The notes beneath the pieces were generated by a model. It was not told the origin of the DNA. It saw nothing but the letters and a program-made list of their open reading frames with translations, and did not search any database. Below, in pieces: positions 1 to 6,718 of a stretch of DNA of 7,633 bases; within the stretch, counting starts at the first letter, position 1, and each line of letters opens with the position of its first letter. The position numbers and the translations under genes were made by a program. The DNA is from an uncultured Lachnospiraceae bacterium (GTDB lineage: Bacteria > Bacillota_A > Clostridia > Lachnospirales > Lachnospiraceae). The stretch is from the NCBI GenBank assembly GCA_946529195.1, contig CAMMZE010000044.1:1-7633 (forward strand). Direction: 5' to 3'.

Positions 1-265
1 CCAGCCAGTACTCATTATTGCTCTCCAAACCTTCGATCCTGCCGTATTTGAAAGCAAAGAAAGCGACTGCACGGTACATCTCGTCATAATTTTCCATGCT
101 GTCAACCTTGTAGTACTCTGTCAGAGCCCACTTGAGTGCATCCGAAAGATTATCATAGGGCGTGTCGCCGATTCCCAGGACATTGACCCCGTTCTCTTTC
201 AGCTGGATACAGAAATTCTCATAATTAACCGGATAATGCGGAGAAACAAAAATAAAATTATTCAA
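1..265 (-). CDS. ATP-grasp domain protein, N-terminal part (runs off the window)
   Basis: This partial gene gives 88 codons before the window ends. The protein begins MNNFIFVSPHYPVNYENF and continues through a NVLGIGDTPYDNLSDALKWA stretch to an EYYKVDSMENYDEMYRA segment. A hydrophobic beta strand at the N-terminus, a Rossmann-like GVNVLGIGD turn and the YDEMYRA helix match, from memory, the pre-ATP-grasp domain of carbamoyl-phosphate-synthase-like ATP-grasp proteins in Clostridia. Such enzymes use ATP to join a carboxylate to an amine or similar nucleophile. The catalytic ATP-grasp domain would lie beyond position 1, so the substrate cannot be judged. The start is TTG at 265-263: an in-frame TGA lies just upstream, there is no ATG before the conserved strand, and an AAGAGGGA ribosome site (272-279) is correctly spaced. 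The gene begins 32 nt after the Hsp70 stop with no terminator visible, so the two are probably cotranscribed. The family call is moderately sure; the function is unknown. Confidence 0.72.
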   Translation of the reverse strand, partial: MNNFIFVSPHYPVNYENFCIQLKENGVNVLGIGDTPYDNLSDALKWALTEYYKVDSMENYDEMYRAVAFFAFKYGRIEGLESNNEYWL

Positions 266-271
266 AACAAA

Positions 272-279
272 TCCCTCTT
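272..279 (-). promoter_or_regulatory. ribosome binding site deciding the TTG start of the ATP-grasp gene
   Basis: On the minus strand this reads AAGAGGGA and ends 6 nt before the TTG at 265. It lies in the 32-nt gap after the Hsp70 stop codon and is the only purine-rich site there. It supports the TTG start. Confidence 0.6.
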
Positions 280-297
280 CTCACTCTATCTCTTTAT

Positions 298-2073
298 TTA
301 CGACTGCACTCCTGTTCCTGCGAAATTCATCACACACAGGCTGTGCAGTTTTTCTTTTTCTATCCTGAGCTGCTCTGCATCAGATGATGTCATTTTTGCC
401 GGTTTCATGCGCAGGGTAAGACGCCTGAGCTGATTGATCTGCGCCTTGATCTGATGGCGCTGCATGCGGCCGAGTCTTCTCCCTGCCTCCCGCAGGCCCC
501 GTTCCGCTGCCGCGATCTCAGCTTCACTTTCCGTATGCAGGTCAAAGTAGGACTTGCGGACACCGTCAGCATCATCATAACGTTCCGCATCCATGATTGC
601 CTGATGGATCTCCTCTTCACTGAGATTCGATCTGGAGGTAATGGTGATCTGCTGTGCCTTGCCGGTACCCAGGTCTTTGGCACTGACCGTTAAAATACCA
701 TTGACATCAATGTCAAAAGTAACTTCGATCTGCGGCACACCTGCAAGGGCACGTTTGATCCCTGTCAGCCTGAAATTGCCCAGCAGGGTATTGTCCTTGA
801 CAAACTGCCTCTCTCCCTGATAGACCTTAATCTCAACCATGGTCTGGAAATTGGCTGCTGTGGTAAAAACCTGGCTGTGCTTTGCCGGAATGGTCGTATT
901 GCGGGTGATCAGCTTTGTCGCGATGCCTCCCACCGTTTCTATGGAAAGAGAAAGGGGCGTGACATCCATGAGGATCACCGAATTGACCGAACTGTTTACC
1001 GGGAGATTGTTGGAAAGCCTGGCTGCCTGTACAGCTGCTCCCAGAGCAACACACTCATCCGGATTGATATTATGGGAAGGCTCCATGCCCAGCATGCGGC
1101 GCACCTTGTCCTGTACCGCGGGAATTCTTGTCGAACCACCCACCAGCAGAACTTTTGAAAGCTGCCTGGGAGTAATCCCTGCATCCTTAAGTGCCGTCTG
1201 GACCGGACCGGCCGTGCGGTCTACCAGATCTCTGGTCAGTTCATTGAATTTAGCACGCGTAATCGTATTGTCCAGATGACGCGGTCCATTCGGTCCATTC
1301 ATAAGGAACGGAAGATTGACAGATACCGTTGTTGCCGAAGAAAGCATGATTTTGGCCTTCTCTGCCTCTTCGCGGACACGCCGCATGGCAGCAGCATCAG
1401 AATGAATACTCAGACCTTCACTTTGCATAAATTCATTGGCCAGATATCCGGTAATCCTGTCATCAAAATCGTCACCACCCAGATGGTTGTCACCTGCTGT
1501 CGCCAGGACCTCGATCAGTCCCTCTCCGATTTCAATGATAGAAACATCGAAAGTACCGCCGCCCAGATCATAAACCAGGATCTTCTGCGTCTGCGCATTA
1601 TCCAAACCGTAGGCAAATGCTGCTGCCGTAGGCTCATTGATGATCCGCAGCACCTGCAGACCGGCAATGCGCCCTGCATCCTTTGTGGCCTGCCTCTGGG
1701 CATCATTAAAATAGGCCGGTACCGTAATAACAGCCTCTGTTACTTTCTCTCCCAGATAGCTTTCCGCGTCCCTTTTGAGCTTGCGCAGGATTGCCGCGGA
1801 GATTTCCTCCGGAGAATACTTGTGTCCATCTATCTCTGTCCGGTAATCTGTACCGATTTTTCTTTTTATAGAAGAAATGGTTCTGTCGGCATTGGTCACT
1901 GCCTGTCTTTTGGCCACTTCGCCGACCAGCTGCTCTCCTTTTTTGGAGAAAGCCACCACAGAAGGTGTGGTTCTCATGCCTTCCGCACTCGTGATAACAA
2001 CAGGTTCATCGCCCTCCAGAACGGCTACACAGCTGTTGGTCGTTCCCAGATCAATTCCGATTGCCCTGCCCAT
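298..2073 (-). CDS. dnaK: DnaK-family Hsp70 chaperone, divergent paralogue (591 aa)
   Basis: A cytoplasmic ATP-driven chaperone that binds and releases exposed hydrophobic peptide segments. The nucleotide-binding domain is intact: phosphate-1 loop IDLGTTNS (7-14), the catalytic-lysine segment SIKRKIG (K70), [16 protein letters not shown] (120-135), [13 protein letters not shown] (167-179) and [14 protein letters not shown] (308-321). The Gram-negative insert near residue 80 is absent, as in Firmicute DnaK. The linker reads [11 protein letters not shown] (366-376) where VLLLDVTPLSL is usual, and the beta substrate domain follows (to about 480). From about 500 the lid is divergent, rich in Arg and Lys ([21 protein letters not shown]), and ends NFAGTGVQS without the acidic DnaK tail. 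At 591 aa it is shorter than the usual 610-640. The start is ATG with GGAGG at 2083-2087, 9 nt away. No grpE, dnaJ or hrcA adjoins and no CIRCE precedes it, so it is probably a specialised second copy. The family call is certain; its being the main housekeeping DnaK is doubtful. Confidence 0.95.
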   Translation of the reverse strand: MGRAIGIDLGTTNSCVAVLEGDEPVVITSAEGMRTTPSVVAFSKKGEQLVGEVAKRQAVTNADRTISSIKRKIGTDYRTEIDGHKYSPEEISAAILRKLKRDAESYLGEKVTEAVITVPAYFNDAQRQATKDAGRIAGLQVLRIINEPTAAAFAYGLDNAQTQKILVYDLGGGTFDVSIIEIGEGLIEVLATAGDNHLGGDDFDDRITGYLANEFMQSEGLSIHSDAAAMRRVREEAEKAKIMLSSATTVSVNLPFLMNGPNGPRHLDNTITRAKFNELTRDLVDRTAGPVQTALKDAGITPRQLSKVLLVGGSTRIPAVQDKVRRMLGMEPSHNINPDECVALGAAVQAARLSNNLPVNSSVNSVILMDVTPLSLSIETVGGIATKLITRNTTIPAKHSQVFTTAANFQTMVEIKVYQGERQFVKDNTLLGNFRLTGIKRALAGVPQIEVTFDIDVNGILTVSAKDLGTGKAQQITITSRSNLSEEEIHQAIMDAERYDDADGVRKSYFDLHTESEAEIAAAERGLREAGRRLGRMQRHQIKAQINQLRRLTLRMKPAKMTSSDAEQLRIEKEKLHSLCVMNFAGTGVQS

Positions 2074-2082
2074 GATCAGTCG

Positions 2083-2087
2083 CCTCC
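2083..2087 (-). promoter_or_regulatory. ribosome binding site of the Hsp70 gene
   Basis: GGAGG on the minus strand, 9 nt before the ATG at 2073. It fixes the start at the residue before the conserved [11 protein letters not shown] beginning of Hsp70 proteins. Confidence 0.75.
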
Positions 2088-2123
2088 GATTCCGCCGAAA
2101 TTCTTACTACAGTTCCAAATTTT

Positions 2124-2152
2124 ATTATGATATTCGTACCGAATAAAGTCAA
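2124..2152 (-). promoter_or_regulatory. sigma-A type promoter of the Hsp70 / ATP-grasp unit
   Basis: On the minus strand, -35 TTGACT (2152-2147) and -10 CATAAT (2129-2124) are separated by exactly 17 nt. Each box matches the vegetative consensus at five of six positions. Transcription would start near 2117 and leave a leader of about 44 nt before the Hsp70 ATG. The promoter lies directly after the stem-loop that ends the transporter operon, so the chaperone unit probably has its own control. I found no HrcA-type CIRCE repeat (TTAGCACTC-N9-GAGTGCTAA) here. Confidence 0.7.
2131..2145. promoter_or_regulatory. 15-bp palindrome centred in the Hsp70 promoter spacer, probable operator
   Basis: The minus strand reads TATTCG-GTA-CGAATA, a perfect inverted repeat with 6-bp arms around a 3-nt centre. 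Its midpoint (2138) is the exact midpoint of the 17-nt spacer between the -35 and -10 boxes. A dimeric DNA-binding protein on this site would block RNA polymerase, so repression is the simplest reading. I do not recognise the sequence as the site of a known regulator. Confidence 0.5.
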
Positions 2153-2153
2153 C

Positions 2154-2176
2154 AAAAGCTGTCAGATTTGCTGACA
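2154..2176 (-). terminator. small intrinsic terminator after the transporter operon
   Basis: On the minus strand TGTCAG-CAAAT-CTGACA forms a perfect 6-bp stem with a 5-nt loop (2176-2160), followed by GCTTTT. It lies about 40 nt beyond the permease stop and directly before the -35 box of the next promoter. The stem is short and the T-run brief and preceded by GC, so termination may be partial. Read on the plus strand the same hairpin is followed by TTTTATTTT, but no plus-strand gene is present to use it. Confidence 0.45.
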
Positions 2177-2217
2177 TTTTATTTTCTCATTAGAATAATT
2201 TTATGAATCTTTAACAA

Positions 2218-3411
2218 TTATCCGTCGTATCGCAAAGCGTCGATCGGCTTCTTTCTTGCCGCCTTATTTGCAGGATACATACCAAAGATCAGACCGATCA
2301 TCAGAGAAAATACAGTTGCCAGAACCACAACGCCGGGGACCAGGGTAAATGTGATTTTTTTGTAAAAATAGGTGACAATGACCAGGGCCGCCCAGGACAG
2401 TCCGATCCCGATCAGGCATCCGAAGAGGGAAATCACCATGGCCTCGATCAGGAACTGGAGGAGGATCTCCTTCCTGGTGGCTCCGATCGCCTTGCGGATA
2501 CCAATCTCTCTGGTCCTCTCTGTAACCGAGACAAGCATGATGTTCATGATGCCGATTCCGCCAACCAGAAGGGAGATTCCGGCAACGCCGCCCATGATCA
2601 GGGACAGGGTTCCAGATACCTCATCCATGACACTCATGACATTTTTAAAGTTCATGATATAAAATGCCTGCTCATCATTGTCAAAGCGTTTGAGCAGAAG
2701 ATTTCCGATATCCTCTTCTGCCTGGTCCAGATCCCCATCACTGGCTGATACCACAAAAGTCGTGACAGTGCGGGACACATTGCGGCCTACCTTGAGTGCC
2801 GTTGTATAGGGAATATAAGCGGTATAGCTGCCAAATCCCAGCATCATGCTGGTATCACTGTCCGTATCCATCAGCACTCCGATAACCTTGAAAGGCTGGC
2901 CTGCGATTCTGATTTCCGAGCCGATCGCATTATCCGCGTCCTGGATCTGCATGACATCATGGACCACTTTCTGGCTGACAATAGCAACGAGACTGCTGTT
3001 CTCATAATCTGCCCGCTTGATATTTCTGCCTGCAAGCAGAGTCTGCTCTGAGATCTCGGCATAGTCACCATTTACGCCGAAGATAGACGCATTTGAAGAG
3101 TATCTCTTGCTCTTGATCACAGCTGTCGTCTGCACATAAGGGGAAACCTTATCCACACTGTCAAGCCCTGTCATCGCTTCCAGGTCTTTATACTCCAGAG
3201 GTTCTCCTTTATCATCTATGATACTGATTGTGAGTGAATCACTGCCCATGCTCTGGATCTGATCTGTTATGGATCCGGAAGCCCCGGAGATCATGGAGAC
3301 CAGCACAACCAGCGAAAATACGCCTATGATAATGCCCAGCATGGTCAGGAAGGACCGCATTTTGTTGACACGGATGGATTCCATTGCCATTTTTAATGAT
3401 TGTAAAAACAA
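2218..3411 (-). CDS. MacB/FtsX-type ABC transporter permease (397 aa)
   Basis: The membrane subunit of a MacB-like (type VII) ABC transporter, which uses ATP hydrolysis in the cytoplasm to drive movement of its outer domain and adaptor. The topology is the four-helix MacB plan. TM1 is at about 21-43, followed by an extracytoplasmic MacB-type domain (about 45-265, including FKVIGVLMDTDSDTSMM), then TM2 at about 268-294, TM3 at about 317-347 and TM4 at about 356-380. The cytoplasmic FtsX signature VTERTREIGIRKAIGATRKE (296-315) couples to the ATPase, and the C-terminus LRYDG is typical of MacB permeases. The start is TTG at 3411: GGAGG (3419-3423) is 7 nt away, whereas the first ATG (residue 8) would be 28 nt away. 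It lies 18 nt after the ATPase gene and is the last gene of the operon. The substrate is unknown; macrolides, peptides, lipids or bacteriocins are all possible. Confidence 0.93.
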   Translation of the reverse strand: MFLQSLKMAMESIRVNKMRSFLTMLGIIIGVFSLVVLVSMISGASGSITDQIQSMGSDSLTISIIDDKGEPLEYKDLEAMTGLDSVDKVSPYVQTTAVIKSKRYSSNASIFGVNGDYAEISEQTLLAGRNIKRADYENSSLVAIVSQKVVHDVMQIQDADNAIGSEIRIAGQPFKVIGVLMDTDSDTSMMLGFGSYTAYIPYTTALKVGRNVSRTVTTFVVSASDGDLDQAEEDIGNLLLKRFDNDEQAFYIMNFKNVMSVMDEVSGTLSLIMGGVAGISLLVGGIGIMNIMLVSVTERTREIGIRKAIGATRKEILLQFLIEAMVISLFGCLIGIGLSWAALVIVTYFYKKITFTLVPGVVVLATVFSLMIGLIFGMYPANKAARKKPIDALRYDG

Positions 3412-3415
3412 AAGG

Positions 3416-3423
3416 TCTCCTCC
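3416..3423 (-). promoter_or_regulatory. ribosome binding site deciding the TTG start of the permease
   Basis: The minus strand reads GGAGGAGA. The GGAGG core ends 7 nt before TTG at 3411 but 28 nt before the first in-frame ATG, so initiation at TTG is favoured. The site lies in the 18-nt gap after the ATPase stop codon. Confidence 0.7.
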
Positions 3424-3429
3424 TTCCCC

Positions 3430-4101
3430 TTACCAGTCTGCTTCAGTGACATGGCCGTCCCTGATATTGATCCTGCGCTCTGCCTGGGCTGCCACCCCAT
3501 TGTCATGCGTAATCAGGACTATGGTATTGCCTGCTTCATGCAGCTCATGAAACATCCGCATGATGTCTTCTCCTGTGTGTGAGTCCAGATTGCCGGTCGG
3601 CTCATCTGCAAGAAAAAGGGACGGTCTTACCGCAATCGCACGGGCAATTGCCACCCTCTGCTGCTGTCCGCCGGACAATTCGGTTGGCCTGTGATGCCTG
3701 CGCTCGTAAAGACCGACTTTTTGCAGTGCATCCTCTACCCTGGCCTTTCTTTCCGCTGCAGGAACCCGCTGATAAATCAAAGGCAGTTCCACATTTCCCC
3801 AGGCGTCCATCCTGCCGATCAGGTTAAAATTCTGGAAAATAAAACCGATCTTGCGGTTGCGAATCCGAGCCAGTTCATCCTCGGAATACTTGCGGATTTC
3901 CTGTCCATCCAGAAAGTATTCACCTTCATCAGCCAGATCCAGGCAGCCCATGATATTCATCAGGGTTGATTTGCCGCTGCCGGACGGTCCGATGATGCTG
4001 ACAAACTCCCCTTCCCGGATATGCATATTGGCATGATCCAGGGCGCGCAGGGTCGTGTCTCCGATATGGTAAATTCTTGATACGTCACGAAATATAATCA
4101 T
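3430..4101 (-). CDS. MacB-type ABC transporter ATP-binding protein (223 aa)
   Basis: The cytoplasmic ATPase that powers the adjoining permease. All ABC motifs are intact: Walker [10 protein letters not shown] (38-46), Q-loop FIFQNFN (Q90), signature LSGGQQQRV (142-150), Walker [13 protein letters not shown] (162-173, catalytic E167) and the switch histidine in ITHD (H199). The sequence [19 protein letters not shown] and the DEPTGNLD form are typical of the LolD/MacB/YknY/FtsE class, whose members work with FtsX-like permeases. The length is normal for a separate ATPase; in Proteobacterial MacB it is fused to the permease, whereas here it is split as in Firmicutes such as Bacillus YknXYZ. The ATG is 6 nt after the adaptor stop, with its GGAG (4111-4114) inside the adaptor's last codons, so translation is probably coupled. 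No defect is seen. Confidence 0.95.
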   Translation of the reverse strand: MIIFRDVSRIYHIGDTTLRALDHANMHIREGEFVSIIGPSGSGKSTLMNIMGCLDLADEGEYFLDGQEIRKYSEDELARIRNRKIGFIFQNFNLIGRMDAWGNVELPLIYQRVPAAERKARVEDALQKVGLYERRHHRPTELSGGQQQRVAIARAIAVRPSLFLADEPTGNLDSHTGEDIMRMFHELHEAGNTIVLITHDNGVAAQAERRINIRDGHVTEADW

Positions 4102-4107
4102 CCCGGC

Positions 4108-6270
4108 TTACTCCACTTCCACGGTCTCCAGCTGATGGAAGAGACTCTGATACTGGGTATTGACATAGCAGATCGTATCGCCGCTCTCCAGGCCGCTTAA
4201 GATCTCAGCCATGGTGCCGTCAGAAAGCCCGGTCTCAACCGGAACAGGATCTGTCAGATTACCTTCTTCATCATAAGAAGTATAGACAACATCTTCTCCA
4301 TTGAGTACCATAACGGCGTCTACAGGAACCAGCACGACATCATCGCGTGTATCTGCCGTGATGGAAGCATCCGCTGTCATGCCAAATTTCATCTGCTGAT
4401 CCCAGGGCAGGGAAATCCTGACCGTATACTTGGCAGAAGAACTGCCTCCTGTAATAGAAGTTTCGCTGTTCTTGGTATTGGCGATCCTGATGATCTCACC
4501 CTCAAAGGTCTCGCCGGGAATGGCATCTACCGTAACCTGGGCTGTCTGTCCTGCGGAAAGCATATTGATGTCCATCTCATCGACATTGATATCCAGAAAT
4601 ACCTTCTCATTGGGGATTACTGTAATGGCATCTGTTTCGTAATAAGAAGATCCGGAGGATGCCGATGTCAGTCCGCTAAGACCGCTCAGATCTCCCGAAG
4701 AAAGTCCGGACAGGGAGGAAAGATCCATGCCGGAAAAAGCGGATCCAGCCAGAGAAGACAGATCCATGCCGGAAAAGTCCATTCCCGAACCGAGACTCTT
4801 AAGAACCGTCTCAATACTGCCGGAAGCCTGCTTTGTTACATTTGTCAGCAGAAGGCCGATCTGTTTCTCCAGCTGCTGGCGCACAACGGTAAGCTCTTCC
4901 TCCGCGAGCTTATTGAGCTGCTCCTTGGCCTTCTCAATATCACCGGAATCCGGAGTTGTCACAAAGGGGCAGACTGCCAGAATGGTATCCGGATAGCCGT
5001 CCTGGTTGAGGTCATACTTGCTGACTCTGGCGTTTTTGCAGGAGTCAATCTTCACCTCCGGAACATTGGTCTCCGCGGGGAAGCAGTAGCCTGTGTCGGC
5101 CTGCAGGGCGATCACGGCGATATATACCGAACCTGCTGTGAAGCGCTCCTGAGACGGAACCCATGCAATGCTGGCCTTGATATGTGATTTATCAGGCAGG
5201 GAGATTCCGCTGGCCGGAACATTTCCGGCTTCCGGAGCCGCCAGGGAAAGGGTAATATTCTTGAAAGGGATCTCTACAAGTTCCACCTTAACAGGCTGCT
5301 GCTGATCATTGGCCTTCTGCTCCTGATCATCAGAGGCTGCCGCAGCCGCCGTCTTCGGAACAATCTGTTTTGTTTCCTCTTCCTTTGCAGGAGCTGCCTC
5401 TTCTGTTTCAGAAGCTGCCTTAGTCTCCTCCGGTGCAGAAGTCTCTTCCTGCACAGCCTCAGTTTCCTCTACCTCAGAAGCCGCGGGAGCTTCGGTCGCC
5501 GGCTTGCTGACCGGTTCCGTAGTCTCTGCAGGCTCTTCCAGCCCTGCAGCCTCTGTCTCCTGTGAAAGTCCGCTGTCTTCTGCTGCCGTTTCGGTATCCA
5601 GTTCCTGGCTGACCAGAATGAACTGTTCTGCATGAAAACTAGGCGCAGAATTGCTGCTTCCAATTAAAAGGCTGGAAAGCAGCGAATTGTCAACAGAATC
5701 CATTCCGCCGGTTCCCTGCAGGCTCTGGGTGGTCTTTTCACCTTCTTTGAGATTTACTGCAGAAATAATACCGGTAAGATCAGAAACCAGGACAGGATCC
5801 TTGGCCAGAGCTGCAGCTCTGTCCCTGTTTTCTCTCATATCCCTGATCGCTGCCTGTGCGATTTCCAGTTTTTCCTGATAATGCTTGTCAGATGTATCCA
5901 GCTCATCGATTTCATCTTGTTTGGCATCGATGCTCTCATCCAGGGAAACCACGATCTCTTTCAGGGAAACTGCATCCAGTTTGGCGATGCGATCTCCTTT
6001 TTTGACCGGATCTCCTTCCTCTACATATACTTCCAGCACCTTAGCACCGACCGGCACTTTCACTGCTCCGCTGTCGTCCGCAGCAAGGGCTCCGGTTCCG
6101 TTTACGACCTTGCTGATCTGACCAGCCTCCGCCGTCTCCTGTGTGATACCAAAATCCTCTGCTGTACCTGCTTTGCTTCGGTTATTTCTGAGACTTCCTC
6201 CGGCAATTGCGAGGATCACAGCTGCCGCAGCCACGATTCCGATCCCTGCCTTTTTACTGATCTTAGCCAT
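4108..6270 (-). CDS. MacA/HlyD-family transporter adaptor with a large internal insertion (720 aa)
   Basis: A membrane-anchored extracytoplasmic adaptor that should dock on the MacB-type permease. Order of parts: a hydrophobic anchor (about 8-24), first lipoyl half (about 66-100, VYVEEGDPVKKGDRIAKLD), a charged helical hairpin (about 103-155) and second lipoyl half (about 158-182, SDLTGIISAVNLKEGE). Then comes a long insertion (about 184-545), the beta-barrel (about 548-640, VDEMDINMLSAGQTAQVTVD) and the membrane-proximal domain (about 641-720). The family is usually near 400 aa. The insertion holds an acidic Glu/Thr/Ala/Pro linker (222-325), a beta-rich domain (about 331-440) with an EF-hand-like DLNQDGYPD loop, a charged helix (about 442-490) and Gly/Ser-rich SGMDLS repeats. 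The start is ATG with AAGGAG at 6281-6286, 10 nt away. It overlaps the regulator gene by 8 nt and precedes the ATPase by 6 nt. No lipoprotein Cys is near the N-terminus. Confidence 0.92.
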   Translation of the reverse strand: MAKISKKAGIGIVAAAAVILAIAGGSLRNNRSKAGTAEDFGITQETAEAGQISKVVNGTGALAADDSGAVKVPVGAKVLEVYVEEGDPVKKGDRIAKLDAVSLKEIVVSLDESIDAKQDEIDELDTSDKHYQEKLEIAQAAIRDMRENRDRAAALAKDPVLVSDLTGIISAVNLKEGEKTTQSLQGTGGMDSVDNSLLSSLLIGSSNSAPSFHAEQFILVSQELDTETAAEDSGLSQETEAAGLEEPAETTEPVSKPATEAPAASEVEETEAVQEETSAPEETKAASETEEAAPAKEEETKQIVPKTAAAAASDDQEQKANDQQQPVKVELVEIPFKNITLSLAAPEAGNVPASGISLPDKSHIKASIAWVPSQERFTAGSVYIAVIALQADTGYCFPAETNVPEVKIDSCKNARVSKYDLNQDGYPDTILAVCPFVTTPDSGDIEKAKEQLNKLAEEELTVVRQQLEKQIGLLLTNVTKQASGSIETVLKSLGSGMDFSGMDLSSLAGSAFSGMDLSSLSGLSSGDLSGLSGLTSASSGSSYYETDAITVIPNEKVFLDINVDEMDINMLSAGQTAQVTVDAIPGETFEGEIIRIANTKNSETSITGGSSSAKYTVRISLPWDQQMKFGMTADASITADTRDDVVLVPVDAVMVLNGEDVVYTSYDEEGNLTDPVPVETGLSDGTMAEILSGLESGDTICYVNTQYQSLFHQLETVEVE
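4721..4776 (-). repeat. 17-bp direct repeat pair inside the adaptor gene
   Basis: AGATCCATGCCGGAAAA (plus-strand reading) occurs at 4721-4737 and again at 4760-4776, an exact 17-bp match with a 39-bp period. It encodes the repeated FSGMDLS unit (residues 499-505 and 512-518), and a third, shorter SGMDFS copy lies just before. The in-frame period of 13 codons suggests expansion by duplication within the Gly/Ser-rich linker. Confidence 0.8.
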
Positions 6271-6673
6271 TTATCTTATTCTCCTTTTCCTCTGTCAGAG
6301 CCTCTTCTTTATATTTATCCGCACAAAGTAATCCCTGGACTACCCCCTCCAGTTTAATCCGGTCTTCGTAATCCAGATGTTTCCAAAGCAGCTGAAATCG
6401 GATCAGCTCTTGTGGAGACTCACTCCCTGCCAATACATCTTTTTCGGTATAATCCATAGGATCGTCTGTCCTGCCCAGCAAATAATCCGCCGATACATGA
6501 AAAACATCAGCGATGCGCGCGATCATCTCTCCCTTGGGCATGGAACAATTGGTTCTCCAGTGAGAAATCGTAGCCCTGTTGGTTCCCAGAAGGGAAGCAG
6601 CCCGCCTTGAACAGGGATCCAGTCCATGCAAGTCACATAGATGAATATATCTCTGATAAAATATTTTCTTCAT
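6263..6673 (-). CDS. XRE-family helix-turn-helix transcriptional regulator (136 aa)
   Basis: A cytoplasmic DNA-binding protein, first gene of the transporter operon. The N-terminal 70 residues form a Cro/C1-type domain: RAASLLGTNRATISHWR (24-40) holds the turn and recognition helix, and IADVFHVSADYLLGRTDDP (54-72) is the classic end of an XRE domain. The C-terminal tail (about 87-122, IRFQLLWKHLDYEDRIKLEG and following) is helical and probably dimerises or senses; no known ligand domain is visible. ATG at 6673 has AAAGGA (6680-6685) 6 nt away and follows a good promoter. The stop codon lies within an 8-nt overlap with the adaptor start, so the two are cotranscribed and probably translationally coupled. 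By position it is likely to regulate its own operon, but this is inference. The family call is firm. Confidence 0.92.
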   Translation of the reverse strand: MKKIFYQRYIHLCDLHGLDPCSRRAASLLGTNRATISHWRTNCSMPKGEMIARIADVFHVSADYLLGRTDDPMDYTEKDVLAGSESPQELIRFQLLWKHLDYEDRIKLEGVVQGLLCADKYKEEALTEEKENKING

Positions 6674-6679
6674 AAATAA

Positions 6680-6685
6680 TCCTTT
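6680..6685 (-). promoter_or_regulatory. ribosome binding site of the XRE regulator
   Basis: AAAGGA on the minus strand, 6 nt before the ATG at 6673. It supports this start for the regulator. Confidence 0.6.
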
Positions 6686-6718
6686 CAGAAAATTGTTTCC
6701 AGTTAAAAAATCATGTCT

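Noticed and set aside
1470..1490. Asn instead of Thr in the Hsp70 phosphate loop GDNHLGG, suggesting loss of the Thr199 equivalent
   Set aside because: Bacillus-type DnaK also has GDN at this place, so it is normal in Firmicutes and not a defect.
1276..2130. A 284-codon open frame on the plus strand opposite the Hsp70 gene
   Set aside because: It lies antisense to a fully conserved DnaK reading frame and its translation shows no recognisable motif. It is a shadow of the strong codon bias on the other strand.
2083..2217. CIRCE (HrcA) operator before the Hsp70 gene
   Set aside because: I read the whole region on both strands and found no TTAGCACTC or GAGTGCTAA arm. Only the TATTCG/CGAATA palindrome is present.
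5469..5663. Short minus-strand frame inside the adaptor coding for an Arg-rich peptide
   Set aside because: It overlaps the low-complexity acidic linker in another frame; the basic residues come from reading GAA/GCA-rich codons out of frame.
5881..6357. A 158-codon open frame on the plus strand opposite the adaptor and regulator
   Set aside because: It is antisense across two well-supported genes and their overlap, has no ribosome site or family resemblance, and is Cys/Ser-rich as expected for a shadow frame.
6688..6699. GAAA-ATTG-TTTC inverted repeat as the XRE operator
   Set aside because: The arms are only 4 bp in an AT-rich leader and easily arise by chance, so it is not listed as a feature.
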